DNA from: Paracoccus sp. MA
Lineage (GTDB): Bacteria > Pseudomonadota > Alphaproteobacteria > Rhodobacterales > Rhodobacteraceae
DNA: 64,000 nt
Direction: 5' to 3'
Assembly: GCF_020990385.1 (NCBI RefSeq)
Contig: NZ_CP087598.1
Location: forward strand, 1,656,001 to 1,720,000
The position numbers and the translations under genes were made by a program. Position 1 is the stretch's first letter, and each line of letters starts with the position of its first letter. Positions 45,240 to 54,048 of the stretch are shown piece after piece. The notes beneath the pieces were generated by a model, which saw only the letters and a list, made by a program, of their open reading frames with translations, ran no database searches and had not been told where the DNA came from.

Positions 45240-46097
45240 TCAGCGGAACTGCCGGGTGAATTCCGGCCCGAAGGTCCGGTCGAGAAACTCGAACTGCGGT
45301 TCCAGCTTCTCGCGCAGCCGGGCGCGGGCCTTGTCGGGCACCACCAGCGCGTTGTCCGAGGCGAAGACCTTCTTGCCGACATCGCGATAATCATGCGGGG
45401 CCAGGCCCAGGAAATCCTCGACCCGGCGCAGGAAGCCCAGGGGATCGCGGGCGATCATGCCGAAGGGCATGTAAAGCAGCCGGTCGGGGCCGAAGTGCGC
45501 GTTCCAGCGCGGCACATAGCGCATGTAGTCGCCGCGATCCATCAGCACCGGATCCTCGACCTCGCGCAGCCAGTCCTCGACGCCCTTCGGGCGGCGGCGC
45601 GCGCGGGTCAGGTTCATCTTGAGCTGCGAGATGGCGCGATCCACCGGATGGCGGATGATATAGACGAACTTCGCCTGCGGCAGGAATTTCGCCACGAAAT
45701 CCACGCCTTCCGGCGGAAGGGTCGAATATTCCGGGGTGACGTCGATCGCCTTTGCCCCCTCGGGCGCCGGGGCGAAGACCAGCTTGTACCAATGGTTGGT
45801 GAACATCGGCTCGCGGGTGATGCGGTCAAGATAGCGCACCATGTGGCGCGGCATCTCCTCGCCGCGGGCGGCCCAGCGTTTCTCGATGTTCTGGCGGCCG
45901 CGGCGGAAATGCCAGGGCAGCCATTTGCGATGCTCCTCGATAAAGCGATGGTTGAAGAACTGCACCTCCTTGAACGGAGGCGTCCAGACCTCGGGATGCT
46001 GGCTCAGCATCTGCGACAGCCAGGTGGTGCCGGCCTTCTGGGCGCCGATGCCCAGGAAATCGGGTTTGCGGGGCTTGCCTTCAGGGTCCCAGTTCAT
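45240..46097 (-). CDS. Sulfotransferase-family protein
   Basis: A 285-residue protein with the PAPS-binding motifs of sulfotransferases: the 5'-phosphosulfate loop in FLGIGAQKAGTTWLSQML and the 3'-phosphate region in YIIRHPVDRAISQLKMN. The acceptor is unknown; bacterial members sulfate surface glycans or lipids. The start MNWDPEG is chosen by the conserved distance to the PAPS loop; an in-frame ATG 24 codons upstream (46169) would add a basic extension. Neither has a strong ribosome site. It follows rimO in the same direction. Confidence 0.82.
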   Translation of the reverse strand: MNWDPEGKPRKPDFLGIGAQKAGTTWLSQMLSQHPEVWTPPFKEVQFFNHRFIEEHRKWLPWHFRRGRQNIEKRWAARGEEMPRHMVRYLDRITREPMFTNHWYKLVFAPAPEGAKAIDVTPEYSTLPPEGVDFVAKFLPQAKFVYIIRHPVDRAISQLKMNLTRARRRPKGVEDWLREVEDPVLMDRGDYMRYVPRWNAHFGPDRLLYMPFGMIARDPLGFLRRVEDFLGLAPHDYRDVGKKVFASDNALVVPDKARARLREKLEPQFEFLDRTFGPEFTRQFR

Positions 46098-46175
46098 CCG
46101 TGCCGCCTTGTTGCGTCGCTGCCGCCCCTGATAAGCCAGCCGGGCCCGCGCCACAACCGGGGCGGTCATCGCCGG

Positions 46176-47558
46176 TCAGAGCCGGCCCCAGAGGTCGTAT
46201 TCGCCGGCCTCGTCCACCGTCACCGTCACGATGTCGCCGGGGGTCAGATCCTCGAAGCCCTGGTCGATGAACAGGTTGCCGTCGATTTCCGGCGCATCGG
46301 CCTTGGTCCGGCAGGTGGCGCCTTCGGCATCGACGCTGTCCACGATCACCTCGATGCGGCTGCCGAGCTTCGCGGCCAGCTTCGCCTCGGAGATCGCCTG
46401 CGCCTTCTGCATGAAACGGTCCCAGCGGTCCTGCTTGACCTCGTCGGGCACGTGGTCGGGCAAGTCGTTCGCCCGCGCGCCCTTGACGTTCTCGTATTGG
46501 AAGCAGCCGACGCGGTCCAGCTGCGCCTCGTCCAGCCAGTCCAGCAGGGTCTGGAACTCGGCCTCGGTCTCGCCGGGATAGCCGACGATGAAGGTCGAGC
46601 GCAGGGTGATCTCGGGGCAGACGGCGCGCCAGGCGGCGATCTCGTCCAGCGTCTTGGCCGCCGCCGCGGGCCGGGCCATGCGGCGCAGCGTGTCCGGATG
46701 GGCGTGCTGGAAGGGGATGTCCAGATAGGGCAGCACCAGCCCCTCGGCCATCAAGGGGATCAGGTCGCGCACATGCGGATAGGGATAGACGTAATGCAGC
46801 CGCACCCAGGCCCCGAGTTGGCCAAGGTCGCGGGCCAGGTCGGTGATATGCGCGCGATGCCCGCGCTCCTCGGCGAACTTGCGGTCGAGCCCGTAGGCCG
46901 AGGTGTCCTGCGAGATCACCAGCAGCTCGCGCACGCCGGCCTCGACCAGCTTCTCGGCCTCGCGGATCACCGCATGCGCCGGGCGCGACACCAGCTTGCC
47001 GCGCATGTCGGGGATGATGCAGAACTTGCAGGCGTGGTTGCAGCCCTCGGAGATCTTCAGATAGCTGTAATGGCGCGGGGTCAGCTTGACGCCCGAGGCC
47101 GGCAGCAGGTCCACGAACGGATCGGGCGCGGACGGCACGGCGGAATGCACCGCGTCCAGCACCTGCTCGTATTGCTGCGGGCCGGTCACCGCCAGCACGG
47201 AAGGGTGCGCGCCGGTGATGTATTCCGGCTCGGCCCCCAGGCAGCCGGTGACGATCACCTTGCCGTTTTCCGACAGCGCCTCGCCGATGGCCTGCAGGGA
47301 CTCGGCCTTGGCCGAATCGAGGAAGCCGCAGGTGTTCACGATCACCGCGCCGGCGCCCTTGTAATCGGGGCTGATGGCATAGCCCTCGGCGCGCAGGCGG
47401 GTCAGGATGCGCTCGCTGTCCACCAGCGCCTTGGGACAGCCGAGGCTGACCATGCCGATGGTCGGTTGCCCGTCCCTTCGCCCCCCCTCCCCTTGTGCAG
47501 AGTCGAAGATCGGGCTGGGGGCTAGATCGGGGCGCAACAGGGGCGGGTTCTGGCTCAT
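46176..47558 (-). CDS. rimO: Ribosomal protein S12 methylthiotransferase RimO
   Basis: A 460-residue radical-SAM enzyme that adds a methylthio group to an aspartate of ribosomal protein S12. The UPF0004 domain includes cysteines in [27 protein letters not shown] and VTGCLGAEP (second Fe-S cluster), and the SAM cluster motif is [13 protein letters not shown]-terminal TRAM domain ends in [13 protein letters not shown]. The start at 47558 (MSQNPPLL) is favoured over one four codons upstream. Confidence 0.95.
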   Translation of the reverse strand: MSQNPPLLRPDLAPSPIFDSAQGEGGRRDGQPTIGMVSLGCPKALVDSERILTRLRAEGYAISPDYKGAGAVIVNTCGFLDSAKAESLQAIGEALSENGKVIVTGCLGAEPEYITGAHPSVLAVTGPQQYEQVLDAVHSAVPSAPDPFVDLLPASGVKLTPRHYSYLKISEGCNHACKFCIIPDMRGKLVSRPAHAVIREAEKLVEAGVRELLVISQDTSAYGLDRKFAEERGHRAHITDLARDLGQLGAWVRLHYVYPYPHVRDLIPLMAEGLVLPYLDIPFQHAHPDTLRRMARPAAAAKTLDEIAAWRAVCPEITLRSTFIVGYPGETEAEFQTLLDWLDEAQLDRVGCFQYENVKGARANDLPDHVPDEVKQDRWDRFMQKAQAISEAKLAAKLGSRIEVIVDSVDAEGATCRTKADAPEIDGNLFIDQGFEDLTPGDIVTVTVDEAGEYDLWGRL

Positions 47559-47661
47559 GATGCGCGGCATATAGTGGCAAGCGGGCCGCTTGTTAAGCAG
47601 GAAGCGCGGCTCGCCGGAACGTCATTTGGCCTTGCGCGCCGGAACGGGCATATCGGCGGGG

Positions 47662-48138
47662 ATGACGAACAGGATGCGCGCCCTCATGCCCCGGATTTCC
47701 GCTTGCCTTGCCCTGCTGCTGACCCTGGTCCTGCTGGCCGCGCCCGAGGCGCAGGCCCAGCAGCGCGGCCGGGGCGAGCCCATCGTGATCATGAACAACC
47801 GCGGCGGCAACGTGGTCGAGGCGATCCGGTATCGCAACCGGCTGGCGGCCAGCGGCCGCCCGGTCGAGGTGCGGGGCTATTGCCGCTCGGCCTGCACCAT
47901 CTACATCACCCTGCCGAACGCCTGCCTGGGACCGAATGCGACGGTGGGATTCCATGCCCCGCGGCTGCCGGGCACCCGGATCATCCCGCCGATCGTGGAC
48001 GAGCTGATGGCGCAATATTACCGCAACGGCATCCTGCAGATGTGGAATGCGCGCTGGAAGCACTCGCTGCAGATGCAGAAGATCTCGGCGCGGGAATATG
48101 TCCGGCTGGACCCGCAGACCCGGCTGTGCCGGCGCTGA
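47662..48138 (+). CDS. Exported ClpP/crotonase-like protein (COG3904-like)
   Basis: A 158-residue protein with a signal peptide (about 32 residues, ALLLTLVLLAAPEAQA). The mature part reads IVIMNNRGGNVVEAIRYRNRLAASGRPVEVRGYCRSACTIYITLP, then VGFHAPR. It resembles predicted periplasmic ClpP-like proteins in which a serine in SAC(T/S) and a histidine in GFHAP form a potential catalytic pair. Proteolytic activity has not been shown for this group to my knowledge. It diverges from rimO. Confidence 0.7.
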   Translation: MTNRMRALMPRISACLALLLTLVLLAAPEAQAQQRGRGEPIVIMNNRGGNVVEAIRYRNRLAASGRPVEVRGYCRSACTIYITLPNACLGPNATVGFHAPRLPGTRIIPPIVDELMAQYYRNGILQMWNARWKHSLQMQKISAREYVRLDPQTRLCRR

Positions 48139-48201
48139 AACGCACCCAGCGGGGTGACGAGGGCGCGGTTTCATGGCAGGCTGGACCCAAGGAGGACAGC
48201 C

Positions 48202-48558
48202 ATGTCGGGACAAGGATGGGCCGCGGTCGCCGCGGCCATGATCTGGGCTGGCGCAGCGGCCGCGCAGACGCCGTGGTTCGACGCCGGCAACCAGGCGATG
48301 ATCATGCATCAGGGCGACCTGCTGGAACAGCAGACCGCGCCGAACGGCGGCGCGCCCGCCGGCAAGGCGGGCAAGAAGCCGGTGCGGACGGCCGACTGCT
48401 CGATCTCGGCCAGCCGCGAGCGGCTGCGGCCGGAATACCACCGGCGACTGCAGGCGCAGGGACGCCAGGCGGCGGATGCCTGGCTGCAGCAGCAGGCGGC
48501 GGCGCTTGGCCGGCACGCAGCACAGATGGCCAAGGCCGGAACGCCCTGCCGGCCGTAA
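48202..48558 (+). CDS. Small exported protein of unknown function
   Basis: I do not recognise this 118-residue protein. It has an N-terminal signal sequence (SGQGWAAVAAAMIWAGAAAAQ), then an Ala- and Gln-rich helical region with two cysteines (TADCSIS and TPCRP) that may form a disulfide in the periplasm. GGAGG stands six bases before the ATG. It follows the ClpP-like gene by 63 bases in the same direction. Confidence 0.6.
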   Translation: MSGQGWAAVAAAMIWAGAAAAQTPWFDAGNQAMIMHQGDLLEQQTAPNGGAPAGKAGKKPVRTADCSISASRERLRPEYHRRLQAQGRQAADAWLQQQAAALGRHAAQMAKAGTPCRP

Positions 48559-48617
48559 AGGGGCGGCGCATCGGCCGCAGGCGCGCGCTCAGGCGCGGCC
48601 CGGCGGCGCGACGGGGA

Positions 48618-49379
48618 TCACTCCCGCAGCCGCCAGCCGGTCAGGAAGATCCAGCGAATCGCACCCATGCAGACCAGGATCATCAGCGCCACCGCGGCCA
48701 GCGACAGGCCCACCGGCACGTCGGCAAAGCCGAAGAAGCTCCAGCGGAAGCCCGAGATCAGGTAGAGCACCGGGTTGAGCTTGGCGACCCCCTCCCAGAA
48801 GGGCGGCAGCATCGAGGCCGAGTAGAAGGCGCCGCCCAGGAACACCAGCGGCGTGATGACCATCATCGGCACGATCTGCAACTGCTCGAAATTCTTGGCC
48901 CAAAGGCCGATGATGAAGCCCAAGAGCGAGAAGGCGACGGCGGTCAGGACCAGGAAGGCCAGCATCCAGAACGGATGCGCGATATGCACGCCGGTGAACC
49001 AGAAGCTGGTCAGAAGGATCACCAGCGCGATCATCACGGCCTTGGTGGCGGCGGCGCCGACAAAGCCCAGCGTGACCTCGATCCAGCCGGTGGGCGCGAC
49101 GAGGATCTCGTAGATCGTGCCGGCGAATTTCGGGAAGTAGATGCCGAAGCTGGCATTGGCCACCGATTGCTGCAGCACCGTCAGCATCATCAGCCCCGGC
49201 ACGATGAAGGCGCCATAGGCCACGCCCTCGACCGCCTGGATGCGCCCGCCGATGGCGGCGCCGAAGACGACGAAATACAGCACCGTCGACAGCACCGGCG
49301 AGGCCAGCGACTGCCAGATCGTGCGGAAGAACCGCGCCATCTCGTGGTTGAAGACGGCACGGGCGGAACGCCAGTTCAT
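48618..49379 (-). CDS. ABC-2 type transporter permease (YadH-like)
   Basis: A 253-residue integral membrane protein with about six hydrophobic segments and the ABC-2 membrane signature ([59 protein letters not shown]). It pairs with the ATPase gene directly upstream (overlap ATGA at 49376-49379) to form an exporter similar to E. coli YadGH. The substrate is unknown. Confidence 0.88.
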   Translation of the reverse strand: MNWRSARAVFNHEMARFFRTIWQSLASPVLSTVLYFVVFGAAIGGRIQAVEGVAYGAFIVPGLMMLTVLQQSVANASFGIYFPKFAGTIYEILVAPTGWIEVTLGFVGAAATKAVMIALVILLTSFWFTGVHIAHPFWMLAFLVLTAVAFSLLGFIIGLWAKNFEQLQIVPMMVITPLVFLGGAFYSASMLPPFWEGVAKLNPVLYLISGFRWSFFGFADVPVGLSLAAVALMILVCMGAIRWIFLTGWRLRE

Positions 49380-50305
49380 GCGGTTTCCTCCTCGACCAGC
49401 GACATGAAGATCTCTTCGAGGCTGCTCTGCTTGGTCGAGACGTCGCGCACGGCGATGCCGCGCTCGGCCAGTTCGGCCAGCAGATGCGCGATGCCGGTGC
49501 GCTCGGCCCTCGTGTCGTAGTCATAGCCCAACTCGCGCCCGTCGGCCGAAAGCACCAGCCCGCGCCCCGCCAGTTCGGCGGGCAGCGCCGCCAGCGGTTC
49601 GTAAAGCGAGACGGTCAGGTGCTTCTTGCCGAATTCGCCCATCAGCTCGTCCTTGGACTTGACCAGCAAGAGCTCGCCCCGGTTGATGACGCCGATGCGG
49701 TCGGCCATGTCCTCGGCCTCTTCCAGGTAATGCGTGGTCAGGATGATGGTCACGCCCTCGGCGCGCAATTCGCGCACCACCTGCCACATCTCGCGGCGCA
49801 GCGTCACGTCCACGCCCGCCGTCGGCTCGTCCAGAAACAGCACCTTGGGCCGGTGCGACAGCGCCTTGGCGATCAGCACCCGGCGCTTCATGCCGCCCGA
49901 CAGCTCGCGCGTCTTGGCCTCGCGCTTGTCCCACAGCGCCAGGCTGCGCAGCAATTGCTCGATATAGACCTCGTCCGGCGGCTCGCCGTAAAGCCCGCGG
50001 GTGAAGCGCACGCAGTCGAGGACGCTTTCGAAGGGCTCCAGCGCGATCTCCTGCGGGACCAGGCCGATCAGCTTGCGCGCCGCGCGCCAGTCCGTGCGGA
50101 TGTCGTGGCCGCCGACGCGCACCGTGCCGCCGGTCGGCACCACCAGGCCGCAGATGATCGAGATCAGCGTGGTCTTGCCGGCGCCGTTCGGGCCGAGCAG
50201 CGCCAGGATCTCGCCTTCCTCGATCTGCAGCGAGACGTCGTTCAGCGCCACCGTGCCGCTGCCGTAGCGCTTGGAAACATGGTCGATGTCGATGATCGGA
50301 CGCAT
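49376..50305 (-). CDS. ABC-2 type transporter ATPase (YadG-like)
   Basis: A 309-residue ATP-binding protein. Walker A is GPNGAGKTT, the signature [16 protein letters not shown] and Walker [14 protein letters not shown], followed by the [10 protein letters not shown]-loop. The last 80 residues form the accessory domain usual in drug- and polysaccharide-exporting members. The gene is first in a two-gene operon with the permease. A hydrophobic C-terminal extension is not present. Confidence 0.9.
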   Translation of the reverse strand: MRPIIDIDHVSKRYGSGTVALNDVSLQIEEGEILALLGPNGAGKTTLISIICGLVVPTGGTVRVGGHDIRTDWRAARKLIGLVPQEIALEPFESVLDCVRFTRGLYGEPPDEVYIEQLLRSLALWDKREAKTRELSGGMKRRVLIAKALSHRPKVLFLDEPTAGVDVTLRREMWQVVRELRAEGVTIILTTHYLEEAEDMADRIGVINRGELLLVKSKDELMGEFGKKHLTVSLYEPLAALPAELAGRGLVLSADGRELGYDYDTRAERTGIAHLLAELAERGIAVRDVSTKQSSLEEIFMSLVEEETA

Positions 50306-50411
50306 CCCGTCCCCCTGTTCTGGCCCGAAGGCCCGCGAATCCGCCGGGCAGGTTGGACCGCAACCGGCCGCGGGTGCAATGGCGAAAACGCCCCTGACCT
50401 TGCGTCAGCCG

Positions 50412-51176
50412 TCAGGCCGGCGGCGGGCCGCCCGCTTCGGCCAGCAGCCGGTCGCTGGCGGTCTCGATCCGTGCCTCCAGAAGCTCCATCACCGCGGTCG
50501 AGCGCTGGCCGGCCGGGATCGGCGGCAGGAACTCGATCACCGCGGTGCCGCCGCGGATCGGGATGCCGCGCTTGGGCCAGAACAGGCCGCAATTCACCGC
50601 GACGGGATGGATGGAGAGGCCGGTCGCGCGCTGGATCGTGCCGGCGCCGTGCTTGTAGGGCAGTTTCTGCCCCGGCCGGGTGCGGGTGCCCTCGGGATAG
50701 ATGATGAGCTGGCCCAGACCCTCGGGGCGGGCGCGGGCGGCCTCGATGCCGGCGATGATCTGCTTCATCGCCTCCTTGCCGCGCGCGCGGTCGATGGGGA
50801 TGCAGCCGACCTTGCGGGCGAACCAGCCCATGATCGGCACGCGCAGCACCTCGCGCTTCATCACGAAGGCGCGGCGCGGACAGGCGTGGGCCAGCGCGAG
50901 GATGTCGAGAAAGCTCTGATGCTTCGAGGCGACGATGCATTCTCCCGCGGGCGGCGTGCCGCGATATTCGATGCGCACCCCCAGGATGACCCGCGCCGCG
51001 CCCAGCATCTGGTCCAGCCACAGGCGGGCGACGCGATGCGCGCGCTCGGGATGGACCAGCACCTGCGGCAGGCCCCACAGCCCCAGCGCAAAGGTCACCA
51101 GCGCCGCGTAAAGGTAATAGACCACCGCGCGCAGCCAGTCCAAGGGCGAAGGCGGGCGCGGATGGTAGGGATTCAT
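50412..51176 (-). CDS. plsC: 1-acyl-sn-glycerol-3-phosphate acyltransferase
   Basis: A 254-residue membrane-associated acyltransferase that turns lysophosphatidate into phosphatidate. The catalytic HX4D motif is KHQSFLD, and the acceptor-binding motif IYPEGTRTRPGQ is present. An N-terminal hydrophobic helix (LRAVVYYLYAALVTFALGLW) anchors it. Its start overlaps the ftsX stop by one base (TGATG), so it is the third gene of an ftsE-ftsX-plsC operon. Confidence 0.92.
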   Translation of the reverse strand: MNPYHPRPPSPLDWLRAVVYYLYAALVTFALGLWGLPQVLVHPERAHRVARLWLDQMLGAARVILGVRIEYRGTPPAGECIVASKHQSFLDILALAHACPRRAFVMKREVLRVPIMGWFARKVGCIPIDRARGKEAMKQIIAGIEAARARPEGLGQLIIYPEGTRTRPGQKLPYKHGAGTIQRATGLSIHPVAVNCGLFWPKRGIPIRGGTAVIEFLPPIPAGQRSTAVMELLEARIETASDRLLAEAGGPPPA

Positions 51177-52105
51177 CAGCGCACCTCGCGCAGCATCTTC
51201 AGCGCCGCCCAGCGGGTGGCGGCAAAGCCGATCGCGACGGCGGCGGGCGGCACCAGCAGCGGCCAGAGCCAGCCCCAGCCCTGAAACCCCAGCCCGGTCA
51301 GGAAGCTTCCCGCCTGATCCATCGAGGGCAGCGCCCAGATGGCCGCCATCCCCAGCGCCGTGCCCCCGGCCGCGCCCATGGCGGCGCGGCGGGTAAAGCG
51401 GCGCACGAAGGCGGTGGCGATGGTGATGTCGCGCGCACCGATCAGCCGCAGCACCCGGATCACCTGCCCGTTCGCGGCCAGCGCCGCCTTCGCGGCCAGC
51501 GTGATCATCGCCCCCGAGGCGGCAGCGATCAGCAGCAGCGAGACGAGCCCCAGCACCCGCAGCCGGTTCGCCGCCGAGACCAGCGGCTGGCGCCAGCGGG
51601 TATGGTCGTCCAGCACCGCGCCCGGCGCCTCGCCCTGCAGCCGCAGGCGCAGCGCGGCGGCATCGAAACCCTCGGCGGCCTCGGTGATCTCGATCAGCCT
51701 CGGCACCGGCAGAGCCTCAACCGGGACATCGGGGCCGAACCAGGGCTCCAGCAGCTTTTCCACCTCCTCATCGGGCAGCAGCTTGGCCTCGGCGATGCCC
51801 GGGGTGGTCTTCAGCGCCTCCATCACCGTCACGGTCTGCTCGTCGATCTGGTCCTCGGGGGCCGAGATGCGCACGGTCACGGTCTGCGCCAGCTCGGTCG
51901 ACCAGCGTTCGGCCAGCCGGCCGGTGGCCAGCGCCAGCGCCAGCGCAAAGACCGCCAGAAAGGCCATGGCGCCGGCCGAGAACACCGTCAGCTGCGCAGT
52001 GAAGCCGGTCGGCGGCACCACGCGGTCCGTTCCCGCCGGGTCCGGCCGGGTCAGCCCCCGCCACAACGTCGCCAGGTCGAGCGATTTCAGTTCGGCTTTC
52101 TTCAC
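51176..52105 (-). CDS. ftsX: Cell division protein FtsX
   Basis: A 309-residue membrane protein that, with FtsE, links the division ring to peptidoglycan hydrolases. It has an N-terminal helix (FSAGAMAFLAVFALALALATG) before an extracellular domain (LAQTVTVRISAPEDQIDEQTVTVMEALKTTPG), then three more helices ending in the MacB/FtsX permease core. The gene overlaps ftsE by four bases and plsC by one. Confidence 0.92.
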   Translation of the reverse strand: MKKAELKSLDLATLWRGLTRPDPAGTDRVVPPTGFTAQLTVFSAGAMAFLAVFALALALATGRLAERWSTELAQTVTVRISAPEDQIDEQTVTVMEALKTTPGIAEAKLLPDEEVEKLLEPWFGPDVPVEALPVPRLIEITEAAEGFDAAALRLRLQGEAPGAVLDDHTRWRQPLVSAANRLRVLGLVSLLLIAAASGAMITLAAKAALAANGQVIRVLRLIGARDITIATAFVRRFTRRAAMGAAGGTALGMAAIWALPSMDQAGSFLTGLGFQGWGWLWPLLVPPAAVAIGFAATRWAALKMLREVR

Positions 52106-52776
52106 AGGTCCGCCCCCGCCAGTTGCAGCCTCTTGCCCGCGATGCGCAGCACCCGCGCCTGCACCTGCTGCTTGGCGGCGCGGATCAGGTTCAGGTCATG
52201 CGTCGCGATCAGCACCGCCTTGCCCGAGCGGTTCAGCTCGATCAGCAGCTGCAGCAGCCGCATCGACATGTCCCAGTCCAGGTTGCCGGTCGGCTCGTCC
52301 GCCAGGATCAGGTCGGGCGACATGATGACGGCGCGGGCCAGCGCGGCGCGCTGCCGCTCTCCCCCCGACAGTTCCGGCGGCATGGCGCGGGCATGGCCGG
52401 ACAGCTGCACCCAAGCCAGCAGGTCGCCCAGGGCCGGCATGTCCACCTGCTCGCCCGAGACCAGCAGCGGCAGGGCGATGTTCTCGGCCACCGGCAGGTG
52501 GTCGAGGAATTGCGTGTCCTGATGCACCACCCCCACCCGGCGGCGCAGCGCGGCGATGCCGTCGCGCGACAGCCCGCGCACGTCCTGGCCGAATGCCGTC
52601 ATGCGCCCGGCGCTCGGCAGCAGCTCGGCATAGCAGAGCCGCAGGAAGGTGGTCTTGCCCGCACCCGAAGGGCCGGTCAGGAAATGGAAGGAACCCGGCT
52701 GTAGCGTCAGCGACATATCGGCAAGCAACGGATCGTTGCCGCTGTAGCCGAAGGACAGGTTCTGCATCTCGATCAC
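52102..52776 (-). CDS. ftsE: Cell division ATP-binding protein FtsE
   Basis: A 224-residue ABC ATPase with Walker A GPSGAGKTT, signature ELSGGERQRAALARAV and Walker B LILADEPTGNLD. It drives FtsX-dependent activation of septal hydrolases. Translation is assigned to the GTG at 52776 because IEMQNLSFGY then matches the family N terminus and AAAGGGAC is nearby; the ATG nine bases on is an alternative. It heads the ftsE-ftsX-plsC operon and diverges from the zinc-ribbon gene. Confidence 0.92.
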   Translation of the reverse strand: MIEMQNLSFGYSGNDPLLADMSLTLQPGSFHFLTGPSGAGKTTFLRLCYAELLPSAGRMTAFGQDVRGLSRDGIAALRRRVGVVHQDTQFLDHLPVAENIALPLLVSGEQVDMPALGDLLAWVQLSGHARAMPPELSGGERQRAALARAVIMSPDLILADEPTGNLDWDMSMRLLQLLIELNRSGKAVLIATHDLNLIRAAKQQVQARVLRIAGKRLQLAGADL

Positions 52777-52914
52777 TGGTCGTCCCTTTCTGAGCGGGCC
52801 TTTCCGAGCGGGCTGCTTGGCGCGCGGTTCGTGGCTTGATAGAACAGTCGCGCGGCGAATGCGAGACGCCCGCATGACCGAAACCGCCCCTGTCCGGAGA
52901 CGAAAGACCCGCCC

Positions 52915-53943
52915 ATGCGCCTGACCTGCCCCCGCTGCGCGGCCCAGTACGAGATCGCGGAATCCGCCATTCCCGCCTCGGGGCGCGAGGTCGAATGCTC
53001 GGCCTGCAGCCATGTCTGGCGCCAGCCGGGGCCGGGAAAATCCGCGCCGTCGCCGGCTGCTCCGGAACGCGGCCCCTACGACCCCGAGGCGCGCCCGGCG
53101 CTGAACCGGCCGCTGGACGAATCGGTGCTGGCCATCCTGCGCGAGGAAGCCGCGCGCGAACTGGGCGCCCGCCGCTCCGAGGCGCAGCCCGCCGAACCCG
53201 ATCACATTCCCGCGACGCAGGCGGCCGAGGCCCCGCCCGCTGTCCCGCCTGATGTCGCGGCCGACGCAACGCAGCCCGCCGAACCCGCGCTTTCCGGCGA
53301 CGGAGAGGCGGCCGCCGGCCCGGCGATCGACTGGCCCGCCACCACCGTGACCGAAGCCCCGCTGGCCGAGCCCGCCCCCGCCCGCCCGGAGGCGGAACCG
53401 CCCGCCGGGATCGGTGCCGCCTCGCAGCCGGCCGCGGATCCGGTCCCGCAGTCCGAAGCCGGAGATCCGCAAGCTCTGCACCCGTCCCCTCGGCCCGAGC
53501 CGTTGGCCGCCCCGGTCGAGGACACGTCGGCCTTTGACCAGCCCGAGCCGATCATTCCCATCCTGCCCGATGCCCAGGAACTGGCCGCGACCCTGACTCG
53601 CTCGGCGCCGTCCCTGCCCGGCGGCGCGGCCGGGGCGGCCGCCGAGGAACCGCCCGTCCTGCCCCTGCTGCGCCCCGCCGCTGCCGAAGAGGCGGCACCG
53701 GCCGACACGGCCGCCGAGCCCGCCCCGCGCGAGGCGCCGGTGCCTGTGATCGTGCCGAGGCCGCGCCGCACGGGCTATGCCTCGGGCTTCGGCCTTGCCG
53801 CGATGCTGGCGCTGGGGCTGGTGGCCAGCTATGCGCTGGCCCCGCAGATCCCGGCCGATGAGGGCGGCGGGCCGCTGGCGGAATGGCGCCAACAGATCGA
53901 CCGCGGCCGGCTGTGGCTGCATGACCGCATCCGGGGGGAATAG
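52915..53943 (+). CDS. MJ0042-type zinc-ribbon membrane protein
   Basis: A 342-residue protein with an N-terminal zinc ribbon CPRCAAQYEIAESAIPASGREVECSACSHVW, a long Pro/Ala/Glu-rich linker (residues 40-275) and one C-terminal transmembrane helix (GLAAMLALGLVASYAL, about 285-300). The ribbon would be cytoplasmic. Such alphaproteobacterial proteins are conserved beside ftsEX but their role is unclear. It starts 138 bases from the ftsE start, on the other strand. Confidence 0.8.
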   Translation: MRLTCPRCAAQYEIAESAIPASGREVECSACSHVWRQPGPGKSAPSPAAPERGPYDPEARPALNRPLDESVLAILREEAARELGARRSEAQPAEPDHIPATQAAEAPPAVPPDVAADATQPAEPALSGDGEAAAGPAIDWPATTVTEAPLAEPAPARPEAEPPAGIGAASQPAADPVPQSEAGDPQALHPSPRPEPLAAPVEDTSAFDQPEPIIPILPDAQELAATLTRSAPSLPGGAAGAAAEEPPVLPLLRPAAAEEAAPADTAAEPAPREAPVPVIVPRPRRTGYASGFGLAAMLALGLVASYALAPQIPADEGGGPLAEWRQQIDRGRLWLHDRIRGE

Positions 53944-54048
53944 GCTGCCGAGGCCCTGCGCCCCTGACCGGGACCGGCAGGCAGGCCGCGTCGGGAAGTC
54001 TCCGCCGCGCCGGCGCGGCGCCCCGAACGACCGCCAGCCGCGGCAGGC

